This document shows, in pieces, positions 34,797 to 44,319 of a DNA stretch of 49,660 nucleotides. This stretch comes from Candidatus Magasanikbacteria bacterium RIFOXYD2_FULL_41_14 (GTDB lineage: Bacteria > Patescibacteriota > Patescibacteriia > Magasanikbacterales > GWA2-37-8), in NCBI GenBank assembly GCA_001784475.1, contig MFRE01000015.1, positions 1 to 49,660 of the forward strand, in the 5' to 3' direction. Below the pieces are notes generated by a model. It ran no database searches. It saw only the letters and a list, made by a program, of their open reading frames with translations, and was not told where the DNA came from. Position numbers and translations under genes: made by a program. How positions within the stretch are numbered: position 1 is the first letter of the stretch; every line of letters begins with the position of its first letter.

Positions 34797-36716
34797 ATGT
34801 CAAAAGTATTAGGAATCGATTTAGGTACAACCAATAGCTGCATGGCCATAATTGAGGGTGGTCAGCCAAAGGTTTTAGAAAATAAAGAAGGCGCGCGCAC
34901 CACGCCATCAATGGTTGCGATTAATAAATCCGGCGAACGCTTGGCCGGGCAATTGGCCAAACGGCAGGCCGTTACCAATCCGGAAAATACTTTGTATTCT
35001 ATCAAACGTCTTATCGGCCGTCGTTTTACGGATGCCGAAGTTCAGCGTGATTTGAAATTGATGCCTTACAAAATTGTTCAATCCGGCGAAGGCGTCAAAA
35101 TTAAAATGGGCGACAAAGATCATTCGCCGCAAGAAATTTCCGCCATGGTTTTGCAAAAATTAAAAGCCGATGCCGAAGAACGCATTGGTGAAAAAATTAC
35201 CGACGCGGTTATCACTGTGCCGGCATATTTTGATGATGCCCAACGCCAAGCGACAAAAGATGCGGGCGCGATTGCCGGTTTAAATGTTTTACGTATTGTC
35301 AACGAACCGACTGCCGCGGCACTCGCCTATGGCTTTGACAAAAAGACCGAACAAAAAATTGCGGTTTACGATTTGGGCGGTGGCACTTTTGATATTTCCA
35401 TTTTGGAAATCGCGCCGGATAATGTTCAGGTGTTGTCCACGAATGGCGACACGCATTTGGGTGGTGATGATTTTGACCAAGTGCTTATTAACTGGATTTT
35501 AGCCGAATTTAAAAAAGATCAAGGCATTGATTTGGGTAAAGACAATTTGGCCTTACAGCGTATTAAAGAAGCGGCGGAAAAAGCTAAAATAGAATTATCC
35601 ACTTCACAAGAAACCGAAATCAACCAGCCGTTTATCACTTCTGGCGTTGATGGACCGAAACATTTGGTAATGAAATTAACCCGTGCTAAATTAGAAGAAC
35701 TAGTCGGTGATTTAGTTCAAAAAACAATGGGTCCAGTACAAAAGGCCTTGGATGATGCCAAATTAAAAGTGGGTGATTTACACGAAGTCGTAATGGTCGG
35801 TGGTATGACTCGCATGCCAATGGTTTTGGCAGCAGTTGAAAAATTCTTTGGGAAAAAACCAAACATCAGCGTTAACCCGGACGAAGTAGTCGCGATTGGC
35901 GCGGCGGTTCAGGGTGGTGTGATGCGTGGAGACGTTAAAGATATTTTGCTTTTGGATGTGACACCACTTTCTCTTGGTTTAGAAACAATGGGTAGCGTGA
36001 TGACCAAATTAATTGATCGCAATACCACCATCCCAACATCTAAGACCCAAACATTTTCTACGGCGGCTGATAACCAACCGGGCGTAGAAATTCATGTATT
36101 ACAAGGCGAACGTCCGATGGCCACTGATAACAAAACTTTGGGTCGATTTATGTTAGACGGTATCCCACCAGCTCCACGTGGCGTTCCACAGATTGAAGTG
36201 AGTTTTGATATTGACGCTAATGGTATTTTGTCGGTAAAAGCCAAAGATAAAGCCACTAACAAAGAACAATCAATTACAATTACTGCTTCGACTGCGCTGT
36301 CAAAAGAAGAAGTAGAAAAGATGAAGAAGGAAGCGGAAGCACATGCTGACGAAGACAAGAAAAAACAAGAATTAATTGAAACCCGCAATTTGGCCGATAC
36401 GATGGTGTACACTTCGGAAAAAATGATGAAAGAAGTGGAAGAGAAAAAAATCGCGATTACCGACGAAGAAAAGAAAAATGTGGAAGAGGGAATTAAATTG
36501 GTAAAAGATGTGAAAGATAAGGATGATGTGGAAGCGATTAAAAAAGCGTCCGAGACATTGTCTAAGGTTGCGCAAGTTGTTGGTCAGAAGATGTACCAAA
36601 CGCAACAGCCACCGCAAGGTGGCCAGCCGGGCGCGCCAGATAGTGCAACTCCATCAGAGGGTGGGGAACAGTCAAAGAAGGATGATGGACCGATTGAAGG
36701 AGAAGTGGTAAAATAG
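34797..36716 (+). CDS. dnaK: Molecular chaperone DnaK
   Basis: [43 protein letters not shown]. Confidence 0.98.
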   Translation: MSKVLGIDLGTTNSCMAIIEGGQPKVLENKEGARTTPSMVAINKSGERLAGQLAKRQAVTNPENTLYSIKRLIGRRFTDAEVQRDLKLMPYKIVQSGEGVKIKMGDKDHSPQEISAMVLQKLKADAEERIGEKITDAVITVPAYFDDAQRQATKDAGAIAGLNVLRIVNEPTAAALAYGFDKKTEQKIAVYDLGGGTFDISILEIAPDNVQVLSTNGDTHLGGDDFDQVLINWILAEFKKDQGIDLGKDNLALQRIKEAAEKAKIELSTSQETEINQPFITSGVDGPKHLVMKLTRAKLEELVGDLVQKTMGPVQKALDDAKLKVGDLHEVVMVGGMTRMPMVLAAVEKFFGKKPNISVNPDEVVAIGAAVQGGVMRGDVKDILLLDVTPLSLGLETMGSVMTKLIDRNTTIPTSKTQTFSTAADNQPGVEIHVLQGERPMATDNKTLGRFMLDGIPPAPRGVPQIEVSFDIDANGILSVKAKDKATNKEQSITITASTALSKEEVEKMKKEAEAHADEDKKKQELIETRNLADTMVYTSEKMMKEVEEKKIAITDEEKKNVEEGIKLVKDVKDKDDVEAIKKASETLSKVAQVVGQKMYQTQQPPQGGQPGAPDSATPSEGGEQSKKDDGPIEGEVVK

Positions 36717-36746
36717 AACGTGTAATTTATTTTTGATGAATAAAAT

Positions 36747-37508
36747 ATGCCGGACCAAGACCCAAGCATAGCAATGCCTTTTGATTTTGATCGTAAAAAA
36801 ATTGCTCAAGAACTTTGGCTGCCACAAACTAAAAATGATTTGATGGAATCCAATCGATTGGGTGCCGATTTATTTAGAAAATTGAATAGTGAAATTGTAA
36901 CAGGAAAAAAATTAGAGGCAGGATCTTGGATTTTTTTGGCTGGATTTTTAGCGAAATCGCTGGGGCATGATAATGGGTTAAGCGTGGGCGATCTGAAAGG
37001 ATTTAAAATAGCTGACATAGGTGGCGGACATTATTCTCCCCCTAGTAGCTTTGGTCCAAATTTGGCTCGTGCTTTAGCTTATTTGGGCGCGGAAGTATTT
37101 GTTGTTGATCCAAAGGCATCAAACAGTGATTTTGCCGAAGATAGTTTTGCTATTGGCTCCGTATCAGTCGTGCCAAAATGGGCGCAGGAGTTGTATGAAG
37201 AAAACGATGGTCCTATTTCTTCGGACAGACCAGTTGATATAGTTACTAGTAGTGCTTTTGTAGCTTCTCCTGGTTCTCCAAATGATTCTGAATATCCAAG
37301 TTTGTTGGATGGATTAAGGAAGATATCAAATGTTCAAATTCATTTGATTCAAATTAATGATGCAGTTTTTTTAGGCGAGAATGGTATTATTCAAAATATC
37401 AGAAAAAATGTAGATGGTGTAAAATATTGCGCTGATGTTTCAGCGAAATTAGGTAGTGACAGTACTGAAACTGATTTTATTGTGATAGACTCGCGGTTCA
37501 AGAAATAA
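36747..37508 (+). CDS. Hypothetical protein with possible Rossmann/SAM-binding motif
   Basis: IADIGGGHYSPPSSFGPNLARALAYLGAEVFVVDPKA. Confidence 0.45.
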   Translation: MPDQDPSIAMPFDFDRKKIAQELWLPQTKNDLMESNRLGADLFRKLNSEIVTGKKLEAGSWIFLAGFLAKSLGHDNGLSVGDLKGFKIADIGGGHYSPPSSFGPNLARALAYLGAEVFVVDPKASNSDFAEDSFAIGSVSVVPKWAQELYEENDGPISSDRPVDIVTSSAFVASPGSPNDSEYPSLLDGLRKISNVQIHLIQINDAVFLGENGIIQNIRKNVDGVKYCADVSAKLGSDSTETDFIVIDSRFKK

Positions 37509-37511
37509 ATT

Positions 37512-38621
37512 ATGCCTAAAGATTACTATAAAATACTCGGTCTGGAAAAAAATGCGACTGCCGATGAAGTAAAAAAAGCGTTTAAAAAATTGGCCATGCA
37601 ACATCATCCGGATAAACCCGGTGGTGATGAGAAAAAGTTTAAGGAAATAAACGAGGCCTTTCAAGTTTTAAACGATGCGGATAAGCGAACCAAATATGAT
37701 CAATTTGGTTCTGATTTTGAATCTCAAGGTGGTTGGGGCGCGTCCGGCGGAAATTGGGAAGATATAATGAATGCGTTTCGTAACCAGCAGGGCGGTGGTG
37801 GATTTTCCGGTTTTAGCGGGGGAGATGCCGGAGACATCTTTGGTGATATTTTTGGCTTTGGTGGTGGCGGTCGTTCTCGTCGTGGCGGTCAACAGGCGCG
37901 TGGTCGTGATATACAAGTTGATGTGGAATTGGATTTAAAAGAAGCCGCGTTCGGTATTGAAAAAGAAATTTCTTTACGCAAACAAAGCGCTTGCGATGTT
38001 TGTCGTGGCACTGGGAATGAACCAGGGGCCAAAATGGAAATCTGCGCTATTTGTAAAGGTCAGGGTCAGATGGTTCAACAACAGCGTACTTTTTTGGGTG
38101 TGATGCAAACTGTGGTGCAATGTAGCGCCTGTTATGGCCGGGGTGAAAAACCAGGTAACATTTGTAAGCATTGTGGCGGTGATGGCGTGATGGCAAAGAG
38201 TTCAACAATTAAAGTAAAAATTCCGGCTGGCATTGATGAGGGTGAATCAATTCGTTTATCCGGACACGGTGAGGCCGCTCCCCATGGTGGTGGGGCAGGG
38301 GATTTGTATGTGCGAGCGCATATAAAACCGCAAAAAGTTTTTCATCGCGATGGGCCTGATGTTTTGACAGAAAGCGAAATTAGTTTTTCGCAGGCGGTTT
38401 TAGGTGATAAAATTATGGTACCAACTTTGGACGGTGAATTAAAAATTATAGTACCGGAAGGCACGGAATCAGGCCAATTAATTCGTTTGAAAGGCCACGG
38501 TATTACCAAATTAGGCCATACCACGCGTGGTGATCATTATGTAAAAATTAAAATTCGTGTACCAAAAAAACTTTCTCGTGATGTTCGTAAAAAGTTAGAA
38601 GAAATTAAAGATGAAATTTAG
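37512..38621 (+). CDS. dnaJ: Chaperone DnaJ
   Basis: J-domain YKILGLEKNATADEVKKAFKKLAMQHHPDKPGG; Gly-rich region; four CxxCxGxG-type zinc motifs. Confidence 0.97.
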   Translation: MPKDYYKILGLEKNATADEVKKAFKKLAMQHHPDKPGGDEKKFKEINEAFQVLNDADKRTKYDQFGSDFESQGGWGASGGNWEDIMNAFRNQQGGGGFSGFSGGDAGDIFGDIFGFGGGGRSRRGGQQARGRDIQVDVELDLKEAAFGIEKEISLRKQSACDVCRGTGNEPGAKMEICAICKGQGQMVQQQRTFLGVMQTVVQCSACYGRGEKPGNICKHCGGDGVMAKSSTIKVKIPAGIDEGESIRLSGHGEAAPHGGGAGDLYVRAHIKPQKVFHRDGPDVLTESEISFSQAVLGDKIMVPTLDGELKIIVPEGTESGQLIRLKGHGITKLGHTTRGDHYVKIKIRVPKKLSRDVRKKLEEIKDEI

Positions 38622-38647
38622 TCTCGCTTTAGTAGTTAATTTTTATT

Positions 38648-39700
38648 ATGTCCATTGAATCCTTTGGTGACTTGCGAAGAATTGTGGCTGGCAACAGAGA
38701 GATAAAAAAAGAAGCCAAGGAAAAGGGCGTTACTTTTGATGGACAAAGAGGGTTTGAGTTAATTGATTATGCCACTGAAATTGATGGCTTGGCCCAGGTA
38801 ATGTTTCAGTCCCACCTAGAGTGGGCAGAAAGTAAATTTGATTCTTTGCGGGAATATTTGAAGGATGTTTCAAGAGAGGACATAGAAGAGGCATTTTTTA
38901 GAGGTTTAAAAACCAATATCACACAGTATTTTAGAGTTTACAAAAAAACCGGTAATTCCGATGTGATTAAACAGCTACATGATCCCGCTTTTCAGAATAA
39001 ATTAGTTGAAAGTTTTTTTATTGATTTTGTTTTGACTTTGCGTAAAAGTGGAAAAGGCAAGACGTCGCCCATTACTGCCTTAAAATTAGCTAGACAATCA
39101 TACATTCACGACCCTGATATTGTTTCCAAGTTGCAAAAACAGTTTCCCGAAACCGACTTGGGTTTAATTGTCAGGGCCGCCGTGGCTTATCCGCATACAT
39201 CTGCTGAATTTATCGCTCGGACCGAAGAAAATATTATTACTTTGGCCAAAGAATTTCCTGATGTTGACCCCAATATAATACGGACGGCCGCAGTTTCAAA
39301 TCACAGGGGTGACCCAGCCTCTTTTATAAGAAAAGTTCAAGATGGTACTACTGCATTATCAAAAAAATTTCCGGACGTTGATATGTATGTTATCAAGGCC
39401 GCGGCTTTGGGAAGGCCTAAACGAATAGAAGCATTTATTGCTGAAGTGGCTGCTGATATTACTCGTCTAACAGGAAAATTTCCTGATGTAAAAAGATATA
39501 TTATTAAAACAGCTGCCGCTTTTCATCGTGATGATCCTGATGCTTTTATTGAGTCAGTACAAAGAAATATTCCGATTTTAACAGCCAAATTCCCAGATCT
39601 TCCCTCTCACGATATTGAAACTGTGGCCGTGTGTCATTTTGGTCGAGCAACTGAACGTCTTGAGGAAATTAGGGCAAAAAGGTTGAATAAAAAAACTTAA
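38648..39700 (+). CDS. Hypothetical helical-repeat protein
   Basis: About five ~37-aa repeats of FPD(V/L)...I(I/V)(R/K)xAA..A.FI. Confidence 0.65.
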   Translation: MSIESFGDLRRIVAGNREIKKEAKEKGVTFDGQRGFELIDYATEIDGLAQVMFQSHLEWAESKFDSLREYLKDVSREDIEEAFFRGLKTNITQYFRVYKKTGNSDVIKQLHDPAFQNKLVESFFIDFVLTLRKSGKGKTSPITALKLARQSYIHDPDIVSKLQKQFPETDLGLIVRAAVAYPHTSAEFIARTEENIITLAKEFPDVDPNIIRTAAVSNHRGDPASFIRKVQDGTTALSKKFPDVDMYVIKAAALGRPKRIEAFIAEVAADITRLTGKFPDVKRYIIKTAAAFHRDDPDAFIESVQRNIPILTAKFPDLPSHDIETVAVCHFGRATERLEEIRAKRLNKKT

Positions 39701-39721
39701 AATCCGCCAGAGCGGATTTTT
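39699..39721 (+). terminator. Rho-independent terminator
   Basis: AAAATCCGC-caga-GCGGATTTTT. Confidence 0.8.
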
Positions 39722-39790
39722 GAAATGATTTTTTGTCAGCCCGATGAAAATTTGCCCCATACTGTGATGCGGAATTGGCATCTCAGTCTG

Positions 39791-40192
39791 TTACATTCTT
39801 TGATCCAACGCCTCATTTACCATTTGGTCCGCTTCTTTATTTTGCGCGCGCATCACGTGACGGTAAGAAACTTTTTTAAATTTAGCGGCGGCGTTATAAG
39901 CAGTAACAAATAATTTTTGTAAAGTTGGTTCTTTAACTTTATATTTTCCTTGCATTTGTTTTGTAACCAATTCACTGTCCAACACACATTCCACTTCGGT
40001 CGCTCCTAGTTCGGCGGCTTTTTTTAATGCCGAAATTAATCCTGAATATTCCGCAAAATTATTAGTTTGTTCGCCTAAATATTCGCCGTAAGAAGTTAAA
40101 ATTTTTCCCGCTTCATTTTTTATCACAACACCAGCTGCCGCCGGACCGGGGTTACCGCGTGCGCCACCGTCAGTAAAAGTAATTAATTTCAT
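39791..40192 (-). CDS. Ribonuclease HI-like protein
   Basis: FTDGGARGNPGPAAAGVVI, NNFAEYSGLISALKKA, CVLDSELVTKQM. Confidence 0.88.
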   Translation of the reverse strand: MKLITFTDGGARGNPGPAAAGVVIKNEAGKILTSYGEYLGEQTNNFAEYSGLISALKKAAELGATEVECVLDSELVTKQMQGKYKVKEPTLQKLFVTAYNAAAKFKKVSYRHVMRAQNKEADQMVNEALDQRM

Positions 40193-40217
40193 ATAAAAAT
40201 TTAAATAAGTATTTAAA

Positions 40218-41594
40218 TCAGTACGGTAATTTCCATAATCCGCGCTCATCTTTAAGCGTACCGCTAAAATATAAAATTTTATGAAAACTGTCAGCAGTTG
40301 AGTTTTCGACGGGATAGTCCAGGAGGTTGTGGCTTACAGAATAGTACGGGAATAATGCTTCAACTCGTTTGTTCCAGACTAGGCCCAGTGTGTTGTAGTG
40401 GTCAAGTGGCCAGACATCGCGTAAGCCCTCGCCAGAACGTGTTAGTAGATAAGGCGGCTGTCCGCTCGTATAGGTATTAATTTCGTATGATGTCCAAAAT
40501 AACCACCAGTCATTGTATGGGGCGAGTCGCCAGTGGTCTGCCTTAATTGGGTATTGCTCATTTTGATTTACTATTAATACATCACCAGGTCTGATTTGAA
40601 GCAGAATTTGTCCGGCGTGTGCTGCCAGTATTTCAGGTAAAATAATTTGTTTATCAATTTCTTTATCAACATTAAATGTGGCAAATTCGGTGGCGAACCC
40701 AAAAGTGTCTTTAGTTATCACATATTTGTCAGTAGTGCTACTTAGTTGTATTGTCCAGATTTGGTTATTTTCAGTTTGCCAATCTAAAAAATCATTTTTG
40801 CTGACAGAGGTTACGCGCGCGTTGGTTGGGTTGGCAATAAATATTTCCTTTTTTGTGCTAAAGAAAATTTGTTGGCCGGGCGAATCTTGCCAAGCGAATT
40901 TTGTGACAGCGCTTTTGTCAGATGTGATAATCTGCCAAGTTAATTTCTTGTCGGCGGTTGATATAATGAAGATATTATCATTGGTGGTGGAATCTGGTGC
41001 AATCGCTAAGTATTTTTCATCACCCGACCATTGCATTTGGGGTAGATTACCAATTGTGGGTAATTCTATTAATTGATTATTGCCGGTGCTATTTTCCAAA
41101 ATAAAAATTAAATAAGTATTTTTATTATCATTGTCTGTGTCTGTTTTTTTAATAGCGTATGCCAAATAATTTCCATTTGGCGATAATGACAAAATTTCCG
41201 GCAGATCGGACGATATTTTTTCCGGGCTGTTTTGTTTCAATAAAGAAATTTCTTTGATGTAAATAGTTTCTTTATCTTTTACCTCAATTTCTTTTTGCCA
41301 ACTATAATAATTAGGAGAGGAAAGAGACAAGTCGTATTTGCGTGAAGTGATATTTTTTAATCGGATTGGCATTTTTTCATTGAGTTTAACGCCGTCCAAA
41401 GAGACAGAAGTGTCGGCCGGTAAAATATCAATGCTTAGGCCACCGGTTTTTTTAAGGAGTCCATTTTGCCAATCATAGCTATAGCCAACGGAATAAAGTA
41501 GTATAATCGGAGTAAGTGTCAAAAAAAAGCCGATAAAAAAAATAAGTAAAATAATTCGCCAAGGTCTGGTAAAATAACTGCCAGGATATTCCAT
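40218..41594 (-). CDS. PEGA-domain membrane-anchored protein with probable beta-propeller-like region
   Basis: N-term TM; LSIDILPADTSVSLDGVKLNEKMPIRLKNITSRKYDLSLSSPNY; repeated LSPNGNYLAYA-type segments. Confidence 0.65.
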   Translation of the reverse strand: MEYPGSYFTRPWRIILLIFFIGFFLTLTPIILLYSVGYSYDWQNGLLKKTGGLSIDILPADTSVSLDGVKLNEKMPIRLKNITSRKYDLSLSSPNYYSWQKEIEVKDKETIYIKEISLLKQNSPEKISSDLPEILSLSPNGNYLAYAIKKTDTDNDNKNTYLIFILENSTGNNQLIELPTIGNLPQMQWSGDEKYLAIAPDSTTNDNIFIISTADKKLTWQIITSDKSAVTKFAWQDSPGQQIFFSTKKEIFIANPTNARVTSVSKNDFLDWQTENNQIWTIQLSSTTDKYVITKDTFGFATEFATFNVDKEIDKQIILPEILAAHAGQILLQIRPGDVLIVNQNEQYPIKADHWRLAPYNDWWLFWTSYEINTYTSGQPPYLLTRSGEGLRDVWPLDHYNTLGLVWNKRVEALFPYYSVSHNLLDYPVENSTADSFHKILYFSGTLKDERGLWKLPY

Positions 41595-41635
41595 AGATTG
41601 ATTTTAGATGTCAAATTTCAGATTCAGAGCCAATT

Positions 41636-41664
41636 TTGACTTATTGTTGATTTTGGGGTATAAT
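41636..41664 (+). promoter_or_regulatory. Promoter TTGACT-N17-TATAAT for murA
   Basis: Near-consensus hexamers at optimal spacing. Confidence 0.75.
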
Positions 41665-41699
41665 AACTCAAATTTCTCAATAAGTCAAAAAATATACCA

Positions 41700-43001
41700 A
41701 TGTCCTATTTATTAATTAACGGTGGTAAAAAATTAAAAGGATCAATTAAAGTACAAACTGCCAAAAATTCAGCAGTGGCAATTTTGTGCGCTTCAATTTT
41801 GGTTAAAGGGAAAGTTGAATTAAATGATGTGCCCCAAATTGAAGAAGTTAATCGCATTATAGAGTTACTCAAAAGTATTGGGGTTAAAATTTCCGGAGAT
41901 GGTGGTCGCTTGATAATTGATTCTTCCGGTTTGCTTGATTTACAAAAAATTGATAAAACTGCCGTTGCCAAAACTCGCTCATCACTACTTTTACTCGGGG
42001 CGTTGGCAGGTAGATTAAAAAAATATAAATTAGCCCGATCTGGCGGTTGCAAATTAGGGAATCGCACGGTGCGTCCCCATATTTTTGCTTTGGAAAAATT
42101 AGGATTAAAAATAAACTCCCGCCCGGATTGCTACGAGGTAGACGCCTCTGGCCTTACGGCCGGTAAAATTGTAATGTACGAATCTGGAGATACGCCAACT
42201 GAAAATGCCATTATGGCAGCGGTGGCGGCTAAGGGTACGACAGTTATCAAGATGGCCTCGGCCAATTATATGGTAGCTGATTTGTGTATTTTTTTGCAAT
42301 CAGTTGGTGCCGAAATTTCAGGTGTGGGAACCACCACCTTAACTGTCGTTGGTGGCCAGTCTATGGCTACTGGTGTCAAATACGCGATTATGCCTGATCC
42401 AATTGTTTGTATGACACTCATGGCGACAGCGATTGTAACTGGTTCGCGTTTGACTATTAAAAATTGTCCGATGGAATATTTGGAATTGGAACTGTGCAAA
42501 TTAGAAGTAATGGGGCAGAAATTTAAAATAAAAAATAAAAGATTGAGCGCTAATAATTTTTTTCAACTGGCCGATATTGAAATTATTCCTAGCAAATTAA
42601 CCGCTTTGCCAGATAAAATTGAAGGGCGTCCGTTTCCTGGTTTGAATATTGATAATTTACCACTTTTTGTTCCGATTTTAGCCAAAGCGCAGGGTCGCAC
42701 TTTAGTGCACGATTGGGCCTATGAAAATCGGGCGGTATATTCTTTAGAATTGCAAAGATTAGGAGTTAATGTTACTTTACTTGACCCCCATAGAATTTGG
42801 GTTGAAGGGCCCACTAAGTTTAAACATAATGAGGTGATAGCACCTCCCGCCTTGCGGCCAGCAGTGAATGTTTTTATCTGCATGCTCGCAGCCAAAGGTC
42901 AATCCATTTTGCGCAATACCTATGAAATTGACCGCGGTTATGAAAATTTATATGCGGTTTTAAATTCAGTCGGGGCGGATGTGCAAGTTATTAGTAAATA
43001 A
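41700..43001 (+). CDS. murA: UDP-N-acetylglucosamine 1-carboxyvinyltransferase (MurA family)
   Basis: LLINGGKKLKGSIKVQTAKNSAVAILCA; ALRPAVNVFICMLAAKGQSIL. Confidence 0.9.
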   Translation: MSYLLINGGKKLKGSIKVQTAKNSAVAILCASILVKGKVELNDVPQIEEVNRIIELLKSIGVKISGDGGRLIIDSSGLLDLQKIDKTAVAKTRSSLLLLGALAGRLKKYKLARSGGCKLGNRTVRPHIFALEKLGLKINSRPDCYEVDASGLTAGKIVMYESGDTPTENAIMAAVAAKGTTVIKMASANYMVADLCIFLQSVGAEISGVGTTTLTVVGGQSMATGVKYAIMPDPIVCMTLMATAIVTGSRLTIKNCPMEYLELELCKLEVMGQKFKIKNKRLSANNFFQLADIEIIPSKLTALPDKIEGRPFPGLNIDNLPLFVPILAKAQGRTLVHDWAYENRAVYSLELQRLGVNVTLLDPHRIWVEGPTKFKHNEVIAPPALRPAVNVFICMLAAKGQSILRNTYEIDRGYENLYAVLNSVGADVQVISK

Positions 43002-43012
43002 GATTTCTAAAT

Positions 43013-44257
43013 ATGATTAATGAGAACAATACTGTTTCAAAGCGGGGAAAATTCGGATTTATAGTTTCAATTATTGTTGTCGCTGGTTTTTTTGGGATGG
43101 GATATTTTACTGGCCAAGGAGTTATAATCAAGAAGCAGTCTCTTAATTCCGAAGGCAATGTTGATATTACCAAGGTTATTAATTTAAAACGATCTTTAAA
43201 TAACTCCGACAGTGTTGATTTTAATGAATTTTGGCAAGTTTGGGATCGGGTCAAAGAAAAGTATGTCAAGCAACCCGCCAAAGAGGCAGACATGTTTTAT
43301 GGCGCAATTTCCGGGATGGTTAGTGCTCTAGGAGATCCATATTCAGTATTTATGCCACCGCAAGTTGCCAGTGACTTTTCCAAAAGTTTGTCTGGTGAAT
43401 TTTCCGGCATTGGAGCAGAAATTGGAATCAAAGAAGACCAGTTGGTTGTGGTCGCGCCCTTACCAGGGACCCCGGCTGAAAAAGCCGGTCTGCACGCTGG
43501 TGATAAAATTTTAGCGATTGATGGCGTTGATACTTACGGTATGGATACGATTACAGCAGTTACTAAAATTCGCGGCGAAGCTGGGACACAGGTTGTTTTG
43601 CTTGTTACTCCTGATGGCATAAAAAAAGCCGAAGAAGTAAAAATAACGCGTGCCACTATTAGCGTCCCATCTGTTATTTATGAGCAAAAAGAAGATGTGG
43701 CTTATTTGCGGATAATGCAGTTCAATGAAGATACCACGAGCGAACTTGATAAATATATCAAAAAATTAAAAAAAGATAATTTAAATAAAGTCATTTTGGA
43801 TTTGCGGAATAATCCTGGTGGCTATTTAGACGCGGCTATTGCTATGGCCAGTGAATGGGTACAAGATGGGGTAGTGGTGAGCGAGCGTTTTAGCAGTGGT
43901 CAACAAAATAACCACAATAGTTTGGGAGAGCATCGCTTGGCTGGCATTAAAACCGCAGTTTTAGTCAATGCCGGTTCGGCTTCAGCTTCGGAAATTGTGG
44001 CCGGAGCTTTGCAGGATTATAAAGCTGGCACTATTATCGGTGAAAAAACTTACGGTAAAGGTTCGGTACAAGAATTTGAACCGTTTCCGGATGGTTCGGC
44101 ATTAAAGATTACTGTGGCGGAATGGTTCACGCCCAAAGGAAAAAATATTAATAAAGAGGGGATTATTCCAGATGTGGAAGTGAAAGAGGATTATGAAAAT
44201 GAGGCAGTTGGTCAAGATGTGATGATGGATAAGGCAATGGAGATTTTAAGCCAATAG
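43013..44257 (+). CDS. S41 family carboxy-terminal processing peptidase (CtpA-like)
   Basis: PDZ PLPGTPAEKAGLHAGDKILAIDG; VLVNAGSASASEIVAGAL; GEKTYGKGSVQ. Confidence 0.95.
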   Translation: MINENNTVSKRGKFGFIVSIIVVAGFFGMGYFTGQGVIIKKQSLNSEGNVDITKVINLKRSLNNSDSVDFNEFWQVWDRVKEKYVKQPAKEADMFYGAISGMVSALGDPYSVFMPPQVASDFSKSLSGEFSGIGAEIGIKEDQLVVVAPLPGTPAEKAGLHAGDKILAIDGVDTYGMDTITAVTKIRGEAGTQVVLLVTPDGIKKAEEVKITRATISVPSVIYEQKEDVAYLRIMQFNEDTTSELDKYIKKLKKDNLNKVILDLRNNPGGYLDAAIAMASEWVQDGVVVSERFSSGQQNNHNSLGEHRLAGIKTAVLVNAGSASASEIVAGALQDYKAGTIIGEKTYGKGSVQEFEPFPDGSALKITVAEWFTPKGKNINKEGIIPDVEVKEDYENEAVGQDVMMDKAMEILSQ

Positions 44258-44267
44258 AAATCATAAT

Positions 44268-44306
44268 AAAAAAACCGCCTAGAATAAATAGACAGGCGGT
44301 TTTTTT
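44268..44306 (+). terminator. Rho-independent terminator
   Basis: AAAAACCGCCT...AGGCGGTTTTTTT. Confidence 0.8.
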
Positions 44307-44319
44307 GTTATGTAAGCTT

